Part shown: positions 14,408 through 19,197 of the stretch, piece by piece
How the letters are laid out: each line of letters starts with the position of its first letter
Position numbering within the stretch: position 1 is the first letter of the stretch
Assembly (NCBI GenBank): GCA_963923455.1
Contig: CAWULT010000089.1
Span: 1 to 19,197 of the forward strand
Direction of reading: 5' to 3'
Source of the DNA: CAWULT01 sp963923455
Lineage (GTDB): Bacteria > Acidobacteriota > Vicinamibacteria > Vicinamibacterales > UBA2999
Length of the DNA stretch: 19,197 nucleotides
The notes under the pieces: generated by a model
The model's database searches: none
What the model was told of the DNA's origin: nothing
The model's input: only the letters and a program-made list of their open reading frames with translations
Program-made: the position numbers and the translations under genes

Positions 14408-16093
14408 ATGTGGCAGCACAACTACGAACCCGTTGGCGGGAGTCTGGGCGCGTCGGCGCTCGTGGCCGCCGTCCCGATCCTGGTGCTGTTCTACATGCTG
14501 GGCGCGCTGCGGAAGCCGGCCTGGCAGGCCGCGCTCGCGGCGCTCGGGTCGGCGCTGGTGGTGGCGCTGGCGGCCTACGGGATGCCGGTGCAGCTGGCGC
14601 TGCTGTCCACCGTGTACGGCGCGGCCTACGGGATGTTCCCGATCGCGTGGATCGTCTTCACGTCGATCATGCTCTACCGGCTGGCCGTCGACACCGGGAA
14701 GTTCGAGATCATCAAGGACTCGGTGGGCGGCCTGACCGACGACCGGCGCCTGCAGGCGATGTTCATCGCGTTCTCGTTCGGCGCGTTCATCGAGGGCGCG
14801 GCCGGCTTCGGCGCGCCAGTCGCCGTCTCCGGCGCGATGCTCGCCGGACTCGGGTTCTCGCCGTTCTACGCCGCCGGCATCTGTCTGCTCGCCAACACCG
14901 CGCCGGTGGCCTTCGGGTCGATCGGTATCCCCGTCGTGACGCTGGCCAACGTGACCGGCCTGCCGCTGCTGCCGCTCAGCGCGATGGTGGGCCGGCTGTG
15001 CGCGATGATCTCGGTGATCATCCCCGGGTACCTGATCGTGGTGATGGCCGGTCCCAGGCGCGCCATCGAGGTGCTGCCGGCGATCATCGCCTGCGGCGTC
15101 TCGTTCGCCGGCGTGCAGTTCTACGTGTCGAACTACATGGGGCCCGAGCTCACCGACATCGCCAGCTCCCTCACCTGCATCGCGGTGATGGTGCTGGTGC
15201 TGAAGTTCTGGAAGCCGCGGGAGATCATGCGGCTCGAAGGTGACCGGCCGGTGTCGGCCGCCGTCGCGCGCCACTCCCCGGGCGAGGTCTTCGCGGCATG
15301 GCTGCCGTACATGCTGCTCGTCGTCTTCGTGCTGGCGTGGGGCGAACCATCCGTCAAGGGCGTGATCGACCGCTGGACCAACGGCCTGATGCCGGACGTG
15401 CTCCCGCGCAGCGCCGGCGTGCTGAACGGCCTGGAAGTGCCGGGTCTCCACAACGCGATCACGCGGGTGCCGCCCGTGACCGCGCAGCCGTCGCCCTACG
15501 CGGCGGTGTTCACGCTGAACTGGCTGAGTGCGTCCGGAACGGCCTGCTTCCTCGCGACGATCGCGGCGGCGCTGCTCCTCCGGGTGCGCCCGGGCCAGGT
15601 GACCAAGGCCTACACCGACACCTTCGCGCAGCTCGCCAAGCCGATGCTGACGATCGGGTCCATGCTCGGCCTGGCCTACCTGATGAACTACTCGGGCATG
15701 ACGTCGACGCTCGGGCTGGCCCTGGCCACCACGGGCGGCGCATTCCCGTTCTTCAGCGCCGTCCTCGGCTGGCTCGGCGTGTTCCTGACGGGCAGCGACA
15801 CCTCGGCGAACGCGCTGTTCGGGAACCTGCAGGTGGTGACGGCCACGGCCCTCGGGCTGAACCCGATCCTGACGGCCGCGGTCAACTCGGCCGCGGGCGT
15901 GATGGGCAAGATGATCTCGGTGCAGAGCATCGCGGTCGCGGTTGCCGCCACCGGCATGACGCGCGAGGACGAGAGCCGGCTCTTTCGCTTCACCATCAAG
16001 CACAGCGTGCTGCTGATGGTCGCCATGGGGCTGATTTCAATGGCCTATGCCTACCTGATTCCGGGGGGCGTTCCGGCCTTGACTCCGAAGTAG
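14408..16093 (+). CDS. lctP: L-lactate permease family transporter (LctP/LldP/GlcA)
   Basis: A 561-residue integral membrane protein of the LctP family, of normal length. Family landmarks: MWQHNYEPVGGSLGASALVA at the N-terminus, TSIMLYRLAVDTGKFEIIKD, AFIEGAAGFGAPVAVSGAML, NTAPVAFGSIGIPV, GSMLGLAYLMNYSGMTSTLG and LTGSDTSANALFGNLQ. About twelve or more hydrophobic segments are visible. It imports lactate or glycolate with protons. E. coli has two such proteins, LldP and GlcA; the position directly behind glcDEF makes glycolate or D-lactate as likely as L-lactate. Translation may use AGAGG about 12 bases before the ATG, which is rather distant. The last gene of the operon; a hairpin without T tract follows at 16130. 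Confidence 0.93.
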   Translation: MWQHNYEPVGGSLGASALVAAVPILVLFYMLGALRKPAWQAALAALGSALVVALAAYGMPVQLALLSTVYGAAYGMFPIAWIVFTSIMLYRLAVDTGKFEIIKDSVGGLTDDRRLQAMFIAFSFGAFIEGAAGFGAPVAVSGAMLAGLGFSPFYAAGICLLANTAPVAFGSIGIPVVTLANVTGLPLLPLSAMVGRLCAMISVIIPGYLIVVMAGPRRAIEVLPAIIACGVSFAGVQFYVSNYMGPELTDIASSLTCIAVMVLVLKFWKPREIMRLEGDRPVSAAVARHSPGEVFAAWLPYMLLVVFVLAWGEPSVKGVIDRWTNGLMPDVLPRSAGVLNGLEVPGLHNAITRVPPVTAQPSPYAAVFTLNWLSASGTACFLATIAAALLLRVRPGQVTKAYTDTFAQLAKPMLTIGSMLGLAYLMNYSGMTSTLGLALATTGGAFPFFSAVLGWLGVFLTGSDTSANALFGNLQVVTATALGLNPILTAAVNSAAGVMGKMISVQSIAVAVAATGMTREDESRLFRFTIKHSVLLMVAMGLISMAYAYLIPGGVPALTPK

Positions 16094-16129
16094 ACTGATT
16101 TCGCGACCCGATCCCGATGCCCGGGTCAT

Positions 16130-16152
16130 GGGCCAGGGTTGGCCCCTGGTCC
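16130..16152 (+). terminator. Hairpin after the permease gene (candidate terminator)
   Basis: GGGCCAGGG (16130-16138), loop TTGGC, CCCTGGTCC (16144-16152) pairs over nine positions with one G-T pair. It lies 36 bases past the permease stop in the 192-base gap before the Rieske gene. No T tract. The rest of that gap holds no gene I can support. Confidence 0.45.
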
Positions 16153-16285
16153 GCCGACGCGGCTGGTCCGCGCGTACGGCGGAGAAGTTGCTTCGAGCAG
16201 CGTGAGCGACGCGGTACGGCAGGAAATCGCCGTGTTCGCGCCAGCGCTCGTCAACGAAACCGGAAAGCATATACGTCGGTTGGAA

Positions 16286-16780
16286 ATGGATTCCACGCCC
16301 ACACCCGCGTCTCCCGTCGACGCGCCGGAGCGGCGCCGCTTTCTGGGCGGCGTGCTCGGCGCCATCCAGGCCCTGATCGGCGGCACCCTCGGCGTCATCC
16401 TCGGCGGCGCAGTCGTGTCCCCCGCCCTTGCCCGCCGGGAGGAGAGCTGGCTCCCGGCCGCCCGGCTCCGGGACTTGCCGCAGAACGAGCCGACCCCCGT
16501 CACGCTGCGCGTCGCGCGGCAGGACGGCTACGCGCAGGTGGTCGACCGCCGCGTCGTCTTCCTGGTGCGGACCGGTGAGGCCGACGTGGCAGCCCTCGAT
16601 TCCACGTGCACGCACCTCGGCTGCCGCGTCAGCTGGGACGCGGAGACGCAGGAGCTGCGCTGCCCATGCCACGGCGGCGTGTACGACCGGACCGGGGCCG
16701 TCAAGTCCGGGCCGCCACCGGCGCCACTGGCGTCGATCGTCACCCGCGTCGAGAACGACCAGGTGCTGGTGCAGCTCTGA
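16286..16780 (+). CDS. qcrA: Rieske iron-sulfur protein of a cytochrome bc complex
   Basis: A 164-residue protein. The N-terminus has a twin-arginine signal-anchor (ERRRFLGG, residues 15-22) followed by a hydrophobic stretch to about residue 44, as in Rieske proteins exported by Tat and kept as a membrane anchor. The cluster site is complete: CTHLGC (Cys108, His110, Cys113) and CPCHG (Cys126, Cys128, His129); by family rule C108, H110, C126 and H129 bind the 2Fe-2S cluster and C113-C128 form the disulfide. It passes electrons from quinol to cytochrome c. Start: ATG at 16286; the frame is open to 16139, but the added residues show no Rieske similarity and would bury the signal. No good Shine-Dalgarno; a CATATACGT element 10-18 bases upstream could be a -10. 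Its TGA overlaps the ATG of the next gene. Confidence 0.94.
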   Translation: MDSTPTPASPVDAPERRRFLGGVLGAIQALIGGTLGVILGGAVVSPALARREESWLPAARLRDLPQNEPTPVTLRVARQDGYAQVVDRRVVFLVRTGEADVAALDSTCTHLGCRVSWDAETQELRCPCHGGVYDRTGAVKSGPPPAPLASIVTRVENDQVLVQL

Positions 16781-18357
16781 TGCGGCCCGTGTTCGACTGG
16801 CTCGATTCGCGGACCGGGTTCCGCACGCTGCGCCATCATCTGCTCGAAGAGGGGATCCCTAGCGGCGTCGGCTGGTGGTTCGTCACCGGCAGCGTCGTGC
16901 TGTTCCTGCTCGGCGTGCAGCTGCTGACCGGCGTCGTGCTGACGATGTACTACGTGCCGTCGCCGGAGCACGCCTACGACAGCGTCCGGTTCATCATGGG
17001 GCGCCTGCCGTTCGGGAGCCTGGTGCGGGGGCTGCACTTCTTCGGGGCCAGCTTCATCGTCGTCGCCGCCGTGATCCACCTGCTGCGGGTGGCCGTGTTC
17101 GGCTCCTACAAGAAGCCGCGCGAGCTGACGTGGCTGACCGGCGTGGTCCTGCTGCTGGTGATTCTCGGTTTCGCGCTGAGCGGATACCTGCTGCCGTGGG
17201 ACCAGAAGGCCTACTGGGCGACGACGGTCACCATCAACATCGCGCGCAGCGGACCGATGGGGGAGCTGGTCGCGGGCCTGATGCGCGGCGGTGCCGACCT
17301 GGGCGCGCTGACCTTGCTGCGGTGGTACTCGGCCCACGTCTTCCTGCTGCCGGCCTGTCTGATCGCCTTCGTGATCGCGCACCTCTACTTGATGCGGCGG
17401 CACCAGATCTCGGGTCCGATCACGCCGGTGCCCGGGCCGCCGAAGCCGTTCTATCCGTACCACGCCCTCAAGGACACGCTGGCGATGGCCGCGGTCTTCG
17501 CGCTGCTGCTGGCGTTCGCGTCGACCTGGCCGGCGCCGCTCGACGAGATCGCCGATCCATCCGACTCGAGCTACGTTCCGCGACCGGAGTGGTATTTCCT
17601 GAGCCTCTTCCAGCTCCTCAAGTACTTTCCTGGCCCGCTCGAGCCGGTGGCGACGATGGTCGTCCCTGGGCTGGCGCTCGGCCTGCTGGCGCTGCTGCCG
17701 TTCCTCGACCGCAGCCCGTCGCGGCATCCCCGGCACCGGGTGCCGGTCATGGCCGGGCTGCTGGTGCTCGGCGCGGGTGTGGCGGTGCTGACGACGCTCG
17801 GGCTGCGGGACTCCCCGGCCCGGCCTGGGCCCGGGCACTGGAGCCCGCTCGCGGTCGCGGGCGCCGAGTTCGCCAAGGATTCGCGCTGCACGACCTGCCA
17901 CAGGTCGGGCGGCGCGGCCAACCCGGTTGGTGCGATGGCCATCCGGAAGGGCCCCGAATGGCTGTTCGCTCATGCGCGCGACCCTGAGGCGATCTCGCCG
18001 GGGATGCGGGAGCCGGCGCAGGGTGCGATGTCGGAGGCGCAGGCACGGTCGCTCGTGAGCTATGCCAGGAAGATTCGAGCAGGGGCGGCCGAGCCCCCGC
18101 CGATGCCGGCCGCGGCCCACGCGGCGTCGGTCGTCCTCGGGCGCTACTGCGTGGGTTGCCACATGATCGATGGGGAGGGCGGCTCGAGCGCGCCTGACCT
18201 GACCGTGGTCGGCCGGACGCGGGACGCGGCCTGGCTGGCGCAGTGGATCAACGCCCCGGAAGACGTCGATCCGGCCGCCAACATGCCGGCGTTCGGCGGG
18301 GCGCTGTCGGCCGGGCAGCTGCAGGCCCTCGTCGGGTATCTGGCAGCCAGAAAGTAA
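16780..18357 (+). CDS. Cytochrome b fused to two C-terminal cytochrome c modules
   Basis: A 525-residue protein combining what are usually two to three subunits. Residues 1-210 are cytochrome b: haem ligands H86/H100 (13 residues between) and H186/H201 (14 between, the b6-type spacing), with GYLLPWDQKAYW at 135-146. Residues 222-310 correspond to subunit IV, with the quinol-site PEWY at 269-272. A further membrane helix lies near 322-341. Two haem c sites follow: CTTCH at 370-374 and CVGCH at 457-461, the second with a likely Met502 ligand (NMPAFGG). No cysteine sits in the first helix, so no covalent haem c-n is expected. With the Rieske protein this should form a quinol:cytochrome c oxidoreductase. 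Start: ATG at 16780 in TGATG with the Rieske stop, so the two are coupled. No separate cytochrome c1 gene is nearby. Confidence 0.93.
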   Translation: MRPVFDWLDSRTGFRTLRHHLLEEGIPSGVGWWFVTGSVVLFLLGVQLLTGVVLTMYYVPSPEHAYDSVRFIMGRLPFGSLVRGLHFFGASFIVVAAVIHLLRVAVFGSYKKPRELTWLTGVVLLLVILGFALSGYLLPWDQKAYWATTVTINIARSGPMGELVAGLMRGGADLGALTLLRWYSAHVFLLPACLIAFVIAHLYLMRRHQISGPITPVPGPPKPFYPYHALKDTLAMAAVFALLLAFASTWPAPLDEIADPSDSSYVPRPEWYFLSLFQLLKYFPGPLEPVATMVVPGLALGLLALLPFLDRSPSRHPRHRVPVMAGLLVLGAGVAVLTTLGLRDSPARPGPGHWSPLAVAGAEFAKDSRCTTCHRSGGAANPVGAMAIRKGPEWLFAHARDPEAISPGMREPAQGAMSEAQARSLVSYARKIRAGAAEPPPMPAAAHAASVVLGRYCVGCHMIDGEGGSSAPDLTVVGRTRDAAWLAQWINAPEDVDPAANMPAFGGALSAGQLQALVGYLAARK

Positions 18358-18385
18358 GGGCTACCAGGAGCGGCGCAGGCAGAAG

Positions 18386-18414
18386 TTGCACACCCGACGG
18401 GTGCGTGCTATATT
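18386..18414 (+). promoter_or_regulatory. Sigma70-type promoter of the rpsL (str) operon
   Basis: TTGCAC (18386-18391), a 17-base spacer, and TATATT (18409-18414) preceded by TG one base away (extended -10). The predicted +1 is G18421. This is by far the best promoter match in the window, fitting a ribosomal-protein operon. The spacer carries an inverted repeat (CACCC, GAC, GGGTG). Confidence 0.8.
18388..18408 (+). repeat. Inverted repeat overlapping the str promoter
   Basis: GCACACCC and GGGTGCGTGC around a GAC centre pair over eight positions with one bulged C (18388-18408). It sits between the -35 and -10 boxes and 31 bases past the cytochrome b-c stop, so it could be the terminator of that operon, an operator, or chance in GC-rich DNA. 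Confidence 0.4.
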
Positions 18415-18426
18415 TCCCAGGTTCTC

Positions 18427-18458
18427 CTGGTGGCTAGGACACCCTATCTAGCCACCAG
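18427..18458 (+). repeat. Perfect 11-bp hairpin at the 5' end of the rpsL leader
   Basis: CTGGTGGCTAG (18427-18437) and CTAGCCACCAG (18448-18458) are exact reverse complements around the 10-base loop GACACCCTAT. It begins six bases after the predicted transcript start, so it would cap the leader RNA. No T tract follows, so it is not an ordinary terminator. Confidence 0.7.
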
Positions 18459-18722
18459 CCGCACGGAAGAGGCCGCCCCCGCGAGAGCGGGAACGTCGGA
18501 CAGACAGGCTTTTTTCCTCGGGCGGTCCCCGTTCGCGCAGTCGAGCGAACGAGGGTACCCCCAGCGATTCAAACAGATAGGGTCATTCAGTCCTGGCGCC
18601 AGGCACGGCCAGCCCTCGGGCGGGCCGGTCTTCAGGCCAGAGACGGACGCGTTGGCTGTGAGCTCGCAGCCGGATGCGGGTTGAGTAGTGAGTGAAGCGG
18701 GTGGGCGCAGCCTCCCCGCGTG

Positions 18723-18735
18723 TACGGACACCGTA
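18723..18735 (+). repeat. Small hairpin directly before the rpsL start codon
   Basis: TACGG, loop ACA, CCGTA forms a five-pair stem ending three bases before the ATG at 18739, in the position where a Shine-Dalgarno sequence would normally lie. Confidence 0.45.
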
Positions 18736-18738
18736 GCT

Positions 18739-19113
18739 ATGCCGACTATCAGCCAGCTCGTTCGACAGGGGCGCGAGAAGATCACCACGAAGACGAAGAG
18801 CCCCGCGCTGCAGACCAGCCCCCAGAAGCGCGGCGTGTGCGTCCGCGTGTTCACCCAGACGCCGAAGAAGCCGAACTCGGCGCTGCGGAAGGTGGCTCGC
18901 GTGCGCCTGACCAACGGGATCGAGGTCACGACCTATATCCCCGGCGTCGGCCACAACCTGCAGGAGCACTCGCTGGTGCTCATCCGCGGCGGCCGCGTCA
19001 AGGACCTCCCGGGTGTCCGCTACCACGTCGTCCGCGGCACGCTGGACGCCGTGGGCGTGCAGGGCCGCAAGCAGGGGCGTTCGAAGTACGGCGCGAAGCG
19101 CCCGAAGCAGTAA
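18739..19113 (+). CDS. rpsL: 30S ribosomal protein S12
   Basis: A 124-residue protein, the normal S12 length. It begins MPTISQLVRQGREKITTKTK and contains TPKKPNSALRKVARVRL, TYIPGVGHNLQEHSLVLIRG and KDLPGVRYHVVRGTLDAVGV, ending GRSKYGAKRPKQ. S12 sits at the decoding centre of the small subunit and helps control accuracy. The lysines linked to streptomycin sensitivity (in PKKPNS and VKDLP) are the wild-type residues, and the aspartate of KDLPG, methylthiolated in E. coli, is present. The start is fixed by the universal MPTISQL N-terminus; the in-frame codon at 18688 is rejected. No Shine-Dalgarno is visible before the ATG. First gene of a str operon, followed after 27 bases by rpsG. Confidence 0.98.
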   Translation: MPTISQLVRQGREKITTKTKSPALQTSPQKRGVCVRVFTQTPKKPNSALRKVARVRLTNGIEVTTYIPGVGHNLQEHSLVLIRGGRVKDLPGVRYHVVRGTLDAVGVQGRKQGRSKYGAKRPKQ

Positions 19114-19140
19114 GTCGAAGTCAGGGCAGAAGGTACCGAC

Positions 19141-19197
19141 ATGCCACGCAGACGAGAAATCCCGAAGCGCGAGCTCGCCGCTGATCCGATCTACAGC
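19141..19197 (+). CDS. rpsG: 30S ribosomal protein S7, first 19 codons, cut by the window end
   Basis: The reading MPRRREIPKRELAADPIYS is the standard N-terminus of bacterial S7, which nucleates folding of the 16S rRNA 3' domain. AGAAGG about seven bases before the ATG is a good ribosome binding site, unlike at rpsL. It lies 27 bases after the rpsL stop, giving the classical rpsL-rpsG order of the str operon; fusA and tuf may follow outside the window. In E. coli, S7 represses translation from the rpsL-rpsG gap; this gap is too short to contain an obvious copy of that site. Confidence 0.95.
   Translation, partial: MPRRREIPKRELAADPIYS

Larger units (their letters stand above)
18358..18738 (+). 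promoter_or_regulatory. Gene-free stretch of 381 bases: str-operon promoter and structured leader
   Basis: No coding region is supported here. The first 50 bases hold an inverted repeat and the promoter. From the predicted start at 18421 to rpsL there are 318 bases of leader with successive hairpins: 18427-18458 (11 pairs), 18478-18491 (CCCGC, loop GAGA, GCGGG), 18527-18555 (about 10 pairs, one bulge), palindrome CCTGGCGCCAGG at 18592-18603, 18654-18671 (GGCTG/CAGCC), 18697-18719 and 18723-18735. CCGCCC at 18473 could also pair with GGGCGG at 18520, closing off the second hairpin and a run of six T at 18510-18515. Such length before rpsL suggests cis-regulation of ribosomal protein synthesis. 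No known riboswitch or leader class was recognised. Confidence 0.6.

Noticed and set aside
12422..16003. A 1193-codon open frame on the minus strand across glcE, glcF and the permease gene
   Set aside because: It is antisense to three recognised genes, is rich in Arg, Gly and His as expected of a GC-rich shadow frame, and shows no domain.
18478..18515. Possible intrinsic terminator or attenuator: GAGA hairpin plus a run of six T in the rpsL leader
   Set aside because: The stem is only five pairs and ends 18 bases before the T run, so it is not a canonical terminator as it stands; kept only as part of the leader description.
18430..18684. An 84-codon frame starting with GTG inside the rpsL leader
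   Set aside because: It begins inside the first hairpin, has no ribosome binding site and no recognisable protein features. A leader peptide cannot be excluded but is not supported.
1..19197. tRNA, rRNA, CRISPR arrays, insertion sequences or phage genes
   Set aside because: No T-loop-like tRNA signatures outside coding frames, no regularly spaced direct repeats, and no transposase or integrase motifs were found when reading both strands.

Overview
The window is about 19.2 kb of very GC-rich bacterial chromosome. Genes are packed on both strands, gaps are mostly under 150 bases, and I found no insertion sequence, tRNA, rRNA or CRISPR array. The gene types (two DUF4159 proteins, a PEGA protein, a META-domain lipoprotein, a PQQ quinoprotein, a PilT-family ATPase, a cytochrome b fused to two cytochrome c modules) and the base composition suggest a Gram-negative, aerobically respiring member of Acidobacteriota, probably near Vicinamibacteria. 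That placement is inferred from gene content, not from a search.

Left part (1-5498). The 3' end of a PQQ-dependent dehydrogenase overlaps by 4 bases a class II aldolase-fold protein that appears to carry an export signal. Converging on it is a minus-strand group: META-domain lipoprotein, DUF481 outer-membrane barrel, then mscL. A secreted alpha/beta hydrolase (plus) and the first DUF4159 protein (minus) converge on a shared hairpin.

Middle (5499-10295). A PEGA protein and a bcp peroxiredoxin converge and share one CTAG as their stop codons. Then come a malonyl-CoA-synthetase-like AMP-forming ligase, the second DUF4159 protein, and a PilT/PilU-like ATPase that begins one base after it. Several starts here sit 6-7 bases after a TAnnnT-like -10 box, the layout expected of leaderless mRNAs.

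Right part (10360-19197). glcD-glcE-glcF overlap by single bases (TGATG) and are followed by a lactate/glycolate permease, so import and membrane-linked oxidation of a 2-hydroxy acid are encoded together. Next is a two-gene quinol:cytochrome c reductase: a Rieske protein and one polypeptide holding a b6-type cytochrome b, the subunit-IV-like region with PEWY, and two CxxCH haem c modules. The plausible electron path is 2-hydroxy acid to GlcDEF to quinone to Rieske/cytochrome b-c. The window closes with the start of the str operon (rpsL, then the first codons of rpsG), driven by a very good sigma70-type promoter and preceded by a leader of about 318 bases rich in hairpins.

The most interesting signals are the structured rpsL leader with no Shine-Dalgarno sequence, the cytochrome b-diheme c fusion, the recurrent leaderless-type promoters, and the two DUF4159 paralogues, one coupled to a PilT-like motor. 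No clearly new multi-gene defence or biosynthetic system is visible.
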